DNA of 64,000 bases from contig VTFK01000519.1 of assembly GCA_009617715.1 (NCBI GenBank), forward strand, positions 88,501 to 152,500, read 5' to 3'. Position 1 is the stretch's first letter; each line of letters opens with the position of its first letter. The stretch comes from Plectrocnemia conspersa (Eukaryota; Arthropoda; Insecta; Trichoptera; Polycentropodidae). The translations under genes were made by a program, and so were the position numbers. Below the pieces are notes generated by a model. It ran no database searches. It had not been told where the DNA came from and saw only the letters and a list, made by a program, of their open reading frames with translations. Below, in pieces: positions 40,401 through 55,400 of the stretch.

Positions 40401-43400
40401 AGTGTGTATCATTTGCTGTATCATAAATCACCTTATATTGTATTTATGAATAAAGATTTTCATCGTGAATTATTTGAGACCTTTTACTAAATACGGATAT
40501 TTTTGTGAAACGTTTGCTTATGAGATATCACGTTCAGTTATTTATGAATACGTATACTTTTCTAAGACAAATCGATACTGACATAAATATTTATTGTTAA
40601 AGATCGAATGTAGACATCAAAGAGTAAAAAAACATTAATTTATTGCAAAACCTACTATAAATATGGATGGCTCTGATAAATGCCATAATTTATTCAATTT
40701 TTTTTGTGGTTTATTTTTGTATACCATACAATTTATGTATTTTGTTCAACCTTTATACAGATTCTCACAAAAAGCTCTCCTTCCATGCTAATCAATCAAA
40801 TTCGCTCTTTTTCTCTCGCTGGCTAAATTTTAATTTTGCACTGGTTTTTGTATGCTATGTTTATTCCTGTTTTGCGATTATTTTTTTAGGCTTCATAAGA
40901 TGACAGAGCAATTTTAGCGAATTAAAAATCTTATTAATCCAAAGAAAGGTTCGTTAAAAGTGTCGTTTGTTTTTTCTTGTTATGTGACCAACGGTGCTAA
41001 AGTTTCACATAAAAGAAAACGAAACTCTTGAAAATATTCCCAAGAGGCTATCCTCGCCTAATTATTGTCCATTATTATTCTATGACCTGCTTAATTATGC
41101 CATTTTAATCCAAAGGTAACGACGTAAAAATATTTACATACAATTTATTTAATATAAGAAGTTGAATATAGCATTAACCTTCAATCATGAACAAAGGAAA
41201 AACAACTCGTTATAACAATACATTCAAGCGTAAAAAATGTTAGACTCATGTAAAAATGTATATATAAATCAGCTTACTTGTTATATCTGTAAGATTATTT
41301 ACCCTTCATTTAAAAAATGTATTCAGATATTATAAAACGGTATTTGATTATTACGACCTTATAAATACAACATTATAATCGATAAAATTAAAGCTTTTGA
41401 TATTTTAGTGTAAATTTATTATTAAAAATAATTTTATTTCTGAAATATGATTGCTGTAAATTCTGATTTAAACCAATGTTTTTACAATAATGAAATATAT
41501 AGAATACATCATTTTTATGTTGTAACTATATACATTATCAGATATTGCAATCATTTAATTATTTTATTATCATTACTTACATAGAAAATATATTAGTTAT
41601 TTATAATTACTTATTAATTTTTTTACTTTCCATATTCATTGATGCTTAAGTTAAAAAATCGATAATTTCTCTGCGATAAACTGATTTTATAAAATGCACA
41701 TACAATTATTTTTGCTTTACTGCTGAAAAACTTTTATTTCGTTATGTGATAAATAATAAAATTACCAAGTTTCGTTGCTAGATATTTCTAAGAAATAATA
41801 ACAAAACCAACAATTTGTTATGCTAATTAAATGCGAAGCATACAACGCCATTGCCAGTCGGATATCACTGCAGTATCTTAATCCTTTTCTGCATCCTTTA
41901 TGCAATGGCAAAACAAAACTAAATATATGCAGATTGTATTTCCTACGTATTTTCATGTACAAAACAATAATATATGTATATTTTGAGATCCATTTTACAC
42001 AAAAGGCAAATTTTTAAATAGCATTTTATGGGACAAAGATATTTTCACGTCAGATAAAAAGCTACATGTCAGTTTGTAAATTATCGATGGATGTAATTTA
42101 AAAAATATTTACTTACAAATATATTAACTTAATGTATAACTATGAAACATTATTGTGTGTATTGTTTTTTATATATCATCCTATAATAAATACTTTGGAT
42201 AAAAACACTTTTTAAGATTTTATCTTTTATGGTATAAAAAAAAAATACAAATAAAGTCAATGCCAAAAATCTCAATAAAATGTATTTATATTAAATACTG
42301 TTTTTATTAAACAGAATAAATAGCTTTCATTTTCAAATAATGTAACAGATTTTTCAAAACCATGTTAAACTTTTAGTTTATCAAGAGATTGTATTGTTTC
42401 AAACTATTGTTTTATCGTTAATGTCTAGATTCTAAAAATAATACTGTGTGGTAGAGATGAAAATTTAACCGATGATGTTTTGACTAGATCTGAAAATTAC
42501 AGCGATTCTTGTTTATGTTGTTTATTTATTTTTTTAATAAAAGTTTGCAATTTTATCAAATAAACTGAAATTGATAAATTCTGCAACTAAGCATTTTAAT
42601 TTAATCGTCTTTTTTTTTTATTTGATTTTTAAGAGCAGAGATTATTTCTTTGCTTAGTGTAGGTTTCAGCTTTTGTAATTTTCATCAGCTTCATGTGTGT
42701 CAAAAGTTAATTTCATGTGTCATGGTATTCAAATTATATCAATTAAATATCGTTTTTTGTATAGTTACATTTAAAAATATAATTTGCTTTAACATATTAT
42801 AAAAAACTATTCTATATATAATGTAAATAAAATTTTAATTAATGCTCATTTATAACGAGGCGCGTACGGTGAGATACATTTCCTTTCGCTCCCTTGCCTG
42901 TTACGTGACGAGAGTGAGTGAGAGATAAGGGCGTGCGTTACAAACGTTCCGTACGTTCTCGTCATTTCACCGTATGCATATCACCGTACGCGCCTGATAT
43001 TTTGTGTTTACCTAATATTTAATATAATAAAATATTAAAAATTATGCGCGCAAATATTATAAAATTCAATAAAAAAATTTAGTTGTAATTGAATATTAAT
43101 AATATTTTTACTGAGTTATTTAAACTAATGCCTTAATTTTTTAATTTATTCTGTTTACTATATCGGTATATATACTAAATTAAAAAATAATATTCATATT
43201 CTTTGATAATATTATTTAATGTGTTTCGTATTCTATCAAACAGTTAAAAATCTAATTTCTTTTCTGCAAAATTATTGCTTAAATTTTCCTTTATTCAAAA
43301 AACAAAGGGTATTGCTTGTCAACAGCAAAGGAATTCTACCCAAATAGAGAACCGTTTTCAGCGGAACTCATATTTTATTCAAAACCATCATATTTTTTAC

Positions 43401-46400
43401 GTAAACAATAGTTATTATATTATTAAAAATAGAGTGAAATTTATTTTTGTTATAAACAACGAAAAAATATTTTTTTTAATTAAAAAAAATAAAATATTAC
43501 CATCTAGGCATAAGGCACAAAAGTCTGGTGATGTAAAAAGTATATTATGATTTTTAGACGATAGGTAAAAATATTTTAACCCATGATCATAAACTCTCAT
43601 ATAATACTGGCATTTTACACATGAAAGGCATTACCCAGATCGATAAGTCATTACGATGTTTTTCTCACCTGTCTTTGGGCACCTCTCAGCTCTCCAGGGA
43701 CATTTCTGGCACTAAGCACCAGATGCCTTGCCATCAGGGCATAAAATACAGCAATCAACGCCAGCGGCACTGCGTAATAAACGAGGAATCGCAAAAGGAC
43801 CATAGTCCTCGCATATTCCTCACCCCATTCTTGCGGAAACGGGTAGCAGACGGAAAACTGCAATATAAAGAAAAAGTGTATCAATCATCGTATAGTTACT
43901 ATATTCAAACATTCTAATTAAATAAAATTGTTTCAAAGATTGTGGTAGTCTTTTAAATATACCATATCATGTTAGACATAATTGTACTAATTTATTACAT
44001 GAGTGATTTTCTCATATTACTCTCGACTTAAGTTCAATCTAAATCAGTGTTAACTTGGTTTAGACTCAAGTATGTAATATATATGTTGGAATCTAGCTTA
44101 TATATAGAAATACATAAGAAGAGATTTATATTAGTAATAGTCAAAATACATTAATTTTAAATACATAATCTATTATTTTATTAAGCTGAAATATTGAAAA
44201 TACAGATTATAATTAAATTACGTGCTCATGCATAGTATTTTTCATGGAACTAGGGATTGCGAATTTTAACAAAGCTTTATTTAAAAAAATGTGTCAAGTC
44301 TTAACAAAGCAAATTGCTTAATTTTTTCATAATTCATATCCTTTTAAAGTTAAAGCTTATGATATATATGTATAAAATACTACCAAGGATTAAAGCAATT
44401 GAGATTAAATTATTACGCTTAAAATTAAACGTTTAGACTCCTAATAATATTTATTAGACTATTAATATTGAGATTTATTATTATTATATTCTATAACTAG
44501 GCTGAATTAATTTTATTAAAACATATTATTACATAGACATATTTAAAATCAATAAAATGTGGTCATCTATATTTAAATTAATTTTATTATGATCTACTAA
44601 TTTATCAACAATTGTTTTATTGCTAATAAAAGCTAATACATTTATTTTTAATTTGTTATAAATGTTTTCTGTTTTTAATATTTTTTATTTCACATTTATT
44701 ACTGATTATATTTTTGTATTACATAAATTTACATCAGTACATAATGTCTATTATTTCCATTGAGGATTTCATTATATCTGCAAATTAAATTTATATAGCA
44801 AATAGTGAAATGTATCGAATGTAACTGTTTTAGTATTATATTTGATTCGCCGCTAAACTTTGAAAGTAGAGGCTATTGAGTAACTTTATTTATCCTACCG
44901 CAGCTTGTTGAAATATATATTGGATATGTTTCGACAAACTGTTATAGGTCAAATATAGTATCATACATAGAAATAGTACGTATTTTATTTATTTTGTGTC
45001 AAAAATCAGGCAAGTTGCATAAAATTTTATTGATTAATAAGAGAGTATGTATAATAATTTAAAATATATCCAGATATATTGATTTAATCCATTTTGACCA
45101 TAAAAAATATAGATTGGTAGTAAAGGCAATTATGTACACTTCTAAACAAACTGTTTTAATATCCTTTATAATAAATAAAGCTTTGTTAAGTCTGCCACAA
45201 AATTCAATAGGTCTTTTAATGTTTTGTAAAGACGTGTGTTATTGACTGGACTGAGCATATTGACCTGGCATTAATTATTATAAAATATTAATGAATTGCT
45301 TTTTATGTATTTTTATTTCCTGATCAAAGTCACAGATATTACAGAAAAAATAGAGGGTAATATCTAGTTTTGACTCTGAATCGAAAATTGTAACTGTTAA
45401 CCACAAATCTTCCGTCAATTATCCTAGCTTTTCTTAAATCAATAAAATCTGATTAAGACACCTAAATATATTTTTCCAATATTCTAAGGAAAGAAATCAA
45501 GATGTAAATAAAAAATATTAATAAATAATAAACGGATCCGATTTTTTTAGGCAGCTAGTTATTTGCTGATCAATCTCATTGTTATGTAAATTTTTGCCAC
45601 AAGAAAAGTATCTTTCTTTAATAATTTTGTTGTGAGATATTGAAATCCTGATCCATTCTTATCTAACGCTTTCACGTAAAAGTGATAAAAAAACTTTTTC
45701 TGGCTTTACAAGTGGATGAAATTGTATATTCTCTTTTTTATGTGTATATTCCGTCCTCAAAGGCAATGTTTTTCTTTTATTATACTTACGCATTGCTCTG
45801 CTATCACATAAAATATAAAACAGCAATACTTCGTAAATACTCCTTGTACATCTAGCAATAAATGAAGAAACTTTCAAGTTACTACAAACATTTAATTGAA
45901 TATCATAATACTAATAATAACAGCATGAGATAATGAAATCGATGTTTTTATCTTATTTTCTGTTTAAAATAAATACCATTATTTTAGTCGAAAATAAATT
46001 TCTTTAAAAATTGTTTTGCCTCACTTTTTGTCTTTTTTTTGCGTTTTTGCTGGACAAATTATTTTTAAATCAAAACTGTGCAAATATGACCTTAAAATAT
46101 CTATGTATACATGACATTATGCTATCGTTGTTGTATCTTCTAGTGGGTTCAAAAATCGTGTTGAACTCTTGAATATTTACGGTGACTGATCGGCTGGATT
46201 TAATCGGATGGTCGAAATAAAAAAGGCAGCTTTTCTCGGTCTGACTGAAACAATTTGGCATAACTTTGTTTGGTATTAATTTAGCTTAAGTGCAAAAAAT
46301 TAATAGTTCTGACTCTAAAAAAAAGTGATCCATTCCAGTATATACCATTTATACTCAGAAGAAATTCAGCTTAGTTAAAATTAATTATAAATTAAATTTT

Positions 46401-49400
46401 TTTAACTGCATTAGATTATTTCGTTTAGGTTTTATTTGGATTTGAACAGCAATTGGACGTTTTGTAACTGTCAAATTGCGTTTTTAAAACAGCGTTTAAT
46501 TTAAACTTCAAATCATCTAATGAATAGGTTTTTATAAACACATAGCATTGTTTCTAGGTGGTTAAATATACTACCGATCATCTGTAGCCTATAAATTGTT
46601 TATGTAATCAGTTGACAAAGCGGTAAACTGCTAGCGATTAATTGCTGGTGGTGATTTTCATACTTAATATGTAAGACTCAGCTAAATTTAAATTAATCAT
46701 CACAATATTTTTTCCTAAAATAAGGAATATCTAGGAAACCCTATTTTTTATAAACGATTATAATTACATAATTAATAATAATTTTAAGCTATAGATATTT
46801 ATTAAACACGATAGAATTAAAAAACACAAAAGTTAATATAGGATTCGAACCAATTTCTCTAGCAAAAAAAAAATTAAAAATAGTAACCCAACAGTTCTTT
46901 CGTAATTAAAAACATTATAAAAATTTTAAAAGGTTAAAATGGGTGCCGCACTTACTCAACGCTTTTCACTAATTCTTTGCTCTATTTTATGAGCGTGAAG
47001 CAACTTAAAATGTATTATTTATAATAACAGAAACAAACGTGTTTAAACAATGAAACCTTAAAACATTTTATAAAACCGAAATTAAATCAAAATCAAATTA
47101 ATGAGAATAATCTCAGCACGTTAAGGATTCGATAAAATGCACCAATAACTGGTTTGATTCCGTAATGGTCAACTAAAAATGTCCAATTCTCTTGCACGAT
47201 TAATCTTTTTATGAAATTATTAAAATTGAAAAAGTTAAGCTATGAAATATTTCTACTTTTAACATACTCACAAATCATCTCCCAGATATTGAGAACTAAT
47301 TACATATTAAGATCATTACCAATATTTGTTTAAGACCTTGCACTGTTACTGAGCAAATTACATTCAAGATTTTTTAGGCCTGTAATTTTATTTCACAAAA
47401 ATACAATAACCAAGATCTTATAGTATTTTATAGTTCTTACAAAATTTATACTAATTTTGCACATTATTTTTTTCTAGCGCGTATTTTTTTTTTAATTCTA
47501 AAGGTCAATGACAAAACATAAATGTACCTATGTCAAATAAAAATACCGGTAGCTGCAAATGTATATCTTACATAAGAACTTTCAAGTTTCAAAAATTGTA
47601 AGCCTTCCTTTAAAATTCAATTAAATAAGTAACTAGTTTTAAAGCTTTTTATTACTATTTGTTTTGCTAATTAAATGTACAGCAAGCAGTGCAGCTAAAT
47701 GTTATATCTGAATATTAGCCACTGACATCATCCTTTTAAATAATTACACAACATCTGTTATAATGAATTTTAAAAACGATTATTTAAATAAGTATAAGCT
47801 TAAATATAACTATTATGTACATAAATTCCAATATTTTTTTATAATTTTTAATAAAAGTCAGAATTTAGCAATGTTCTAGATTAGTAATATAAAAGTTTCA
47901 CTATTATATATATGTAGGGATATTCGATCCTCAAGAACCGAACTTTTTTCACTCGAAAGTAATATATAAAGCTTAACTATGTACTTAAATTTAATTATTG
48001 CTTACTAGTGTTTTGCACAATTAAATATTTTCAGGAGTTTCTAGCAGGACTTTTCTATCGTTTGATTCTACTTAAATTACAGGCCCCTATGTAGCATGCA
48101 CCACTCGAAAACTTTGAACATAGTCTCCAGCACGTTTTCCTACGTCTAGTTTAAAAGCTCTCTTTGATATATACCCATCCAAGTTGCGAACTATACGTAT
48201 TTTTAATCATTGAACCCTCCATACCTTGTTTTCTCTCTATATAATACTGATTAATTTATTTTCTTGAGGTCGAGGGTAAATAATCCGAATCATGTATTTC
48301 AACCCTACTCAAATTACGAATTATTTTAATATGTTTACCAACGACATATTAAACAAAGCTTTTTACATAATTATTTTAAGAAATATTTATTCTCTTCCTT
48401 CTTAGAGAATTTAATAAAAATTTTTGGGTTAAGACATTATTAAAAATTCGCAGTATAGAGTCAAAATATGTAATTTATTATATTCAAATACTTAATACAG
48501 TATTTATGTATATTATGTTTTCTAAGTATCAAATTAAAAATTAGATTGAATTTTATTTATTTTACCTGTTTTTATTAGAGCTGAAATAATCGTGTGCATT
48601 GACAAATTTCACTGAGCCACTCCTTTGAAAGTACTGTGAAGTTAGCATTAACGAGAAAATTTATATAACCTAATATGCAAATGCTGCTCATTTTTAAGCG
48701 GGTCGTTTGTGGAAAGTTTCTTACCTCAGCGCAGTTTTCTGCATTTCATGATTGGTATAAATATTTATAAAGCTTTAGTATATAGTATATTTTGTTAAAA
48801 TATATTACAAATAATCAATCATAATTTTTGCAGAGCTATTTGAATATAAATTAGCTACTATCTAAAAAATAAAGAAAAAGACTTATGGGATTGCTATGTT
48901 TAATGCTGTTTTAATTAGTAATTTATTTGAGATTTATAACTTATTTCATACGATACAAATAAAAACATATATAATTTTATTTAATGTAAAAAATAAAAGC
49001 AATTTGAAAGGGTTATTGATTTTTTACAATAAAAGTTTTGACCCATCTATCAAAAAGTTGCGTGCCAGTTGAATGGATAATGATAAAAAAAAAACTTTTT
49101 TTCGCTCCGTAAATTTCAACTCTGCGTTTGATATCTAAATTTATGGGTAAGCTGATGGATTAAGGGAGTACTGTGAATTATAAATAGACTTTTAGGCTTT
49201 TATCTTCTCTTGATTAAATTTCAACGCAATTTTGGTGAGCTGCAAAACCCTGCTGTATAGTTTTTTTTAGCTTAAATCTAGTTCTTAAAAATTATAATAT
49301 AAGTTTTACCATAAAAATATATTTTTTGTGTATGTTTTGATTATTAAGAATCTCAATCTACTTTTAAAATTTAATTATAATTATCATGTCACGCTCGTGC

Positions 49401-52400
49401 GTTGTGTTCATGCAGATTATAGACTGTTTTTTGCAAAATTCAAGAAGCTTTTTAATACGCTTCTTGATACTTATTGAAGTATATATATGCAATTATTGAT
49501 ATATTTTATACTGATTCAATATGTTTTTAAGCTCAAGATAACTCCCGATGGCTCAAACATTACTGATCCAATTTAGATGATTGAAGTGGAAAGGCTGCTT
49601 GACTGCGTTTCACTCTATGATCATGATTTTGGCTAGAATGTTGTTGTTGACAGATTCAAATAAAATTTTAATTTATATGTTTTGGTTAACATATTTTTAG
49701 CAAATTACCAATTATTACGCGTTCTTCTCGATTACCTTCGATTATTTAAATATAACTTTTGTGGTTACTGAAATCGTTATTAATACTTTTTTTATTATTT
49801 TTGTAAACGTGACGGTCATTTTAAATATTTTATTGCTTGTTCCAAAATGACGATTAACGATATAATTTGACAAACAATATAGATATTTGGCGCAATACTA
49901 TTATTTTCTGTTTTGTTGTAAAACGGTCTCATTCTTTCTGTACTGATTTTTATATATAGCAGTCATTTATTTTTTAAATGAATATTATTTTGCATTTCAA
50001 TAATATTCATTATTTTCAAATCACCTTTAATTTGTGTAATAGCTTTTAATACGTGATATCCTTTTTTGCTATAAATATTAACTGCAGTTGTTTCTGAATA
50101 TCAGTCGTTGTAACCGCTAAATGGTGGAATTACCTGATGGAGGTTTTCGTCGGAAGTAAATTCCAAAAGGTATTGTCTGACAAAAATAAATTTCTAAATC
50201 CAGTTAAGGGCAAAAGCGGGCCGGATCTGACCCACGGCAATATTTTTATTTTGAATAATTTAAAAAAACAAATAAATTTTAATTTTAATAAAAACAAAAT
50301 TGAGTAATAAGTAGACCTACTAAAAATTACACGCGCGTTTAAAGTAAAAACATATAATATTTTCCATACTAACAAAATTTTAGAGTTGCTCAAATGCAGA
50401 GCTTTCGCATAACTACATCATAATTGTAGGTTAAGCTGCTTAAAAAAAATGTTATTTTAGATTTCATTGTAGTGAAATGTATGAAAATCTTTCGATGCGA
50501 ATAGCAGTCATCAGCCATTTCATAAAAATCATATGTATATTTAGAATGTAGAGAGAAAATATCTCTTTTTAAATAGTATAATTTAAGGAAATGCTTTTAA
50601 TCAAAACCTCAGAAGGTATTGTCAATAGTGAAGGAAATGAAAATTTTAAGTTAAAAATTAAAAAATAATTTACAAAAACAAAACCAGCAATAACTAAGGT
50701 TATTTACTTTATTTCACATGAAATTGCGAAGGCTGATAAATTATTATCAGAAGGTGAATGTATTAAAGATTGCACGATTTCTACAGCAGAGTTATTATAT
50801 CCCGACAAAAGAAACCTTTCATGCATAAGCTTATCTAAAAGAATAATTACTATACGTTTCGATGATATTTCGCAAAATTTATTATCTCTATTACGCATTC
50901 AGGATGAAAACACTGATATTAAGAATACTGCTTAACTTGCAATATTTATAAGACGATTAAACGACTAATTTAAAATAATCAAAGATACTACTAGGGATAT
51001 TGATTTATTGCTCATTTTTGCATGACATAAACCAAAAGGTCTTAATTACAAAAATCTTAAAAATATGTAATGAAGTGTGACTGCTGTTGTAAATTTAATT
51101 AAAAGATAATCATCGCAGAATTTGTGTAATTTTTAAATAAACATACAGACATTTCATATTACTCAAATATAAGGTAGTTGAATCTGGGACGTGTTTTTAA
51201 CTGAGTATAGAAATTAAAGGAAGATACCATCCTATTTTTACAAATTATTTTTCTGAACTGAAACTCCTGAGACTCCTTGGTTAAAAAATTTTTGCTTTGC
51301 GGTAGATATTATGAATTATTTAAATAAATTTTAAATGAAATTATAAGGAAAATAAATAATGGTATATAAAGAGTTAAAATTTTTTTAAACATTTATAGCA
51401 AAATTGTAAGTTTTTTTAAAAATCTTAGAGCAGGAACACTCGAACACTTTCCTAATATGAAAAAATGTGACAGAAGTTTTATATTTGTGTAAATATCGTA
51501 AACCCATTTTTTTCTCCCAAACTTTTTTCTTTTATTGTTTTATTAAACCACTATGAAAAATTAAGGAGACCTGTCATAACATTAACTTACTACTCAAATG
51601 GTTAATAGCGTTAAAAAAAATATTATGATTTTTAAGGAATTTTGAAAAGAATAAAAAAAAATTGTTTGCTGCTCTCATCATAATTTTATTTCACTATTGT
51701 TCATATAAATTGCTAATGCTCGATTAAATTAGTTTTAACTTTAAACTAAACCAAATGTTCTTTTCTTTTTGTTCATTTGCACCCTTCGTAAAAAATAGTG
51801 CGTCACTGATTGAGCCAACCACTCCCCAATTATTAACGCGGATAGCAAACAGACGGCGGACAGACAAATCTGTGTCTTCTCTCACCACACACGATCGGAT
51901 TTGTCCGCCAGGCACCGCGACGGACAGATCCGCGCGTGTATGGCCAGCTAACGGTTTTGCCCCGCGACTAAAATACTATTAGTCTTTACGTATATGCGCT
52001 TATATACGTAAAGACTAATAGTATTTTATTTATTGATCTACATATTCGAAAAAATCTAGGATGGTACGGGTAGTATCCGTGTTTATATCTCAATGCTTTT
52101 TGCTGGGAGCGTTGTGATTCAATTCATTGCATTTTGGTGTAGCATTTTTTAAAGTTACTAAGGGATATCAATAATCAGCATGTTTTTACTGCGTTCTTTA
52201 TAATTCTTTAGAATCGCGATCGCGTTCCTAATTCTTAACCATTGTGGCCAAGACGTCAGCGCTCAAAATCGCTCCTCTCGCACTAGACATCCAGCTTTTC
52301 AACGAGCTTGCCAAACACATGTTTGTTTTTAGCAATATTTATGAGGAGCTGGAAAAAATATGTGGATGGTGTTTATATATTTTAGATGTTTGTATAAAGC

Positions 52401-55400
52401 CCATTATGACGCATTGGAGAAACCTATCAAAACGTGATGGTTTAATTTAATGAAAATAGTGATAAATAAAAAACTAAAATATTTAAGCTCAAAACTTAAA
52501 ATAAATACAAAACACATCTAGGGAAAAGATTTTTGAACTTATAAACTTAGAGATATTTTTATTATTTTATTTTTGTATAAATTTATAAAACGCACAGTCC
52601 ATTATTGCTAACTTATATCTCTGTTCCATTATAATTCTTGCCACTGTATCTATTGAACTGCTATTTTATTATAAATGTAAGTATACTGTTTATTACTAAG
52701 TTGTTGATAAAGATATTTGTTAATTATTTACATATTTAGAAAATATTACTAAATCATTTCAAGTTTAGTGTAAAACTCTCGACTGGAAAATTCAAATACA
52801 GTTAAATATTTATTAATTTTTCACAAAAGTTTTGTAGCTGAAATTTAATTAAACAGCGTGTGAGGATATATAACGTTTTGTGTAGACAGTTAAATGGGTT
52901 AAGTCAGCTTTTGTGCCGCAACGGAAATTTGAGCGTCATTTCGCTAGTCCATTATTATTGATATTTTACTCTGGCAGTGCGCTCAAATGCCATTGCTCTT
53001 ATAAATTAATTTATTTAAAAAAACAAAGACATATTTACCTGCTTTGTAGGAGTAATCTCAATAACCCTGACGTGAGTGCTGGACATAGCTGGAGCGGCGC
53101 ACAGCATCGCCAACACCCATATCAGTGCAGCTGTTATTATCGTGAATCTGGTTGCTCTTCTTCCGCATCCTGTATGATATTATAAAAAAGAGAATCAAGT
53201 AGTGTCATTTTTCAAAGAAAATCCGCGTCGCGATGTCAAAATAACTCCATAGATCATCATAGACCGGGTTGAACCACGGTCTTTACATAGCAAAAAAATT
53301 CACGTGGAACCCGCATCGGTTTGAATGTGAGGAAAAAACACGCAAGGGTGGATTCTGCCACTCAAAGCCCCTTCCAGACCGTGAACAACCCCATTAGTTC
53401 CTCATGACGAACGGGTTCGCAATCTTAGCTGACGTTATCGTATAAGCGGGTTGGAGGAACAGCATCCCAGATTGACGGGTGTTTTATAAACGTTAATAGA
53501 TATTGCTATGAAACACACGACTTGACGAAATTGACTCTGGCAACGAACAGGAAATTTTGTACGCATATCAAAATACATGTTTAAGCATCAATTTAGGGAT
53601 GCAGTCATATATTTATAAACTTTGTAAATATGTATAAAGAGCTTAACAGCTTCAACCATTCATGTAAAACCACTAATTAATGAGTAGCACCAGCTCGATA
53701 GATCAATATCAAAGTGCGGCTCAAAGGATAGCTTAATCAGGATTCCGAGAAAGGCTTATGGCAGGCATATGATACAATCAATTATAGAAAATTAGATAAT
53801 GAAATAATTAATTAGTGGGATATATTTTTGTTTTAAAAGAGCATTTAAAACTATTGTATATACAGAATAAGCTTTTTAATGAGTTAGTTGTATTGTATTT
53901 AAAAATATATAAAAATTGTAATTTATATATATACAAAATAAAATAGGAACCATTCTACCGAATGGAAAAGACAAAATTAATAACGAATCAGGAATATACA
54001 AAATTTCTTGTGACAATTGTGACTAAATTTACATTGGTCAGATAAACCGTAAGATTTCACAAAGAAAGATAGAAAATAGAAACGCGATGAAATGCTTTGA
54101 TGAAAAATTTACTTTGGCAAACTACACTTTCAATGAAAATCATCATAAAAACTAAAACTTTAGGACAAAATTAAAAACATATTTGTAAAAAAATATAGAT
54201 AAGCAAATATAATCTAAATTAAAATTAAAATAGCACTAAAAAAAAGAGGCGACACAAAATCAATTTCGGAAACTTGATTACTGGTTTTAAAGCAAACTAA
54301 ATTAAATTTTAATAAAATTCATACAAATATTAATTAATTTAAACTAATCAATACGAAAATTAATTTTTGATATTTTTGTGTTATAATATTATCAATAGAC
54401 ATCCTTTAACTTTTGGCTTGATTAAAAAAAAAAAATTTGTGTTTATATTGATTATTTTTTTTTTTAATAAAATATATTTTATGTAATATTTTTTAAAATT
54501 TATAAATTATTTGCCTAATTACTATGCAAACAAAAATAATTATTGTATGTTTATTCTCAAATTTACCATAAACTTATTTTAGTGCATTTTATTATCTATT
54601 TTAAGTGACTTTAACATGAATATTGTATTTCATATTACATTAAATTGATTTTTAATTTAAGCAATTACTAAATTAATATAGTTTGAATTAAATAATTTAT
54701 TAATAATTAAATACTACAAGAATGTCATGTAATTTAATTTATTTAGCTAACTAACGAGCAATACATTAATTCTAGGCAAATAAATAAAATTATATGATCT
54801 GTATTTATATTAATTAGATTTTATTTACATAATTTTTAACGTATAATTATTTTTTTTAAATACAAATTTAAATCAATTCCTAATTTTCCGATAACAGTTA
54901 AAACCGGTTAACCGGTCTTTAACTCATAAAAAAGTGAAAGCCGTTTATTTCGGACGATTTTTTGGAACTCCTACACCATGCCATTATTTATTTTTATTAC
55001 TCTCACTATCCGTTGAATAATTTTACAAAAACAATAAAAAAACGTTTTTAATCGAAACACTAGCATATAATAATCGATGCAGTCATCAAAATATCATTAT
55101 TACTGCTAAAAATAAATCATAAAATCAAAAACAATTTAATTACACACTCGTTAGAATACTCGGCCGAACAGAAAGCGCTTTTTTTAAATACGCTTTAACC
55201 GTGAGAAATAACTTGTCGCATATATGCGTTAAAAGCGCGATAAAAATGTTATTAGTCTTCACGACCTGTCCAGAAATAAAATTTTCATGTAGATAAGTAC
55301 ATTTGTACGCGAGATTATTATCTCGTAATGCATCAATAAAGGCAGTTTGATACATTTACAAACACAAAAGAATGTGTGGTATTAGGAATTGCCTGTGTCT

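Larger units (their letters stand above)
34743..43668. other. Receptor intron C-D (8.93 kb)
   Basis: Contains copy 2 of the TATA-bearing repeat (37275-37635), two copies of the 0.2-kb repeat (39878-40085 plus, 41741-41945 minus), a 19-bp block at 39735-39753 shared with 32503-32521, and a MITE (42858-42995). The remainder is AT-rich without coding signal. Confidence 0.7.
43858..53038. other. Receptor intron B-C (9.18 kb)
   Basis: Largely featureless AT-rich sequence between 43.9 and 51.7 kb. From 51.78 to 52.45 kb come a GC-raised degenerate foldback block, a perfect 27-bp palindrome and a possible piggyBac relic. Nothing else supportable was seen. Confidence 0.7.

Noticed and set aside
40667..40903. 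78-codon hydrophobic plus-strand frame that might suggest a membrane protein
   Set aside because: Hydrophobicity follows from T-rich DNA; no receptor motifs and no splice context.
46840..46862. Minus-strand GGTTCGAATCC, a tRNA B-box look-alike
   Set aside because: The T-arm pairs poorly and no A box or cloverleaf lies upstream.
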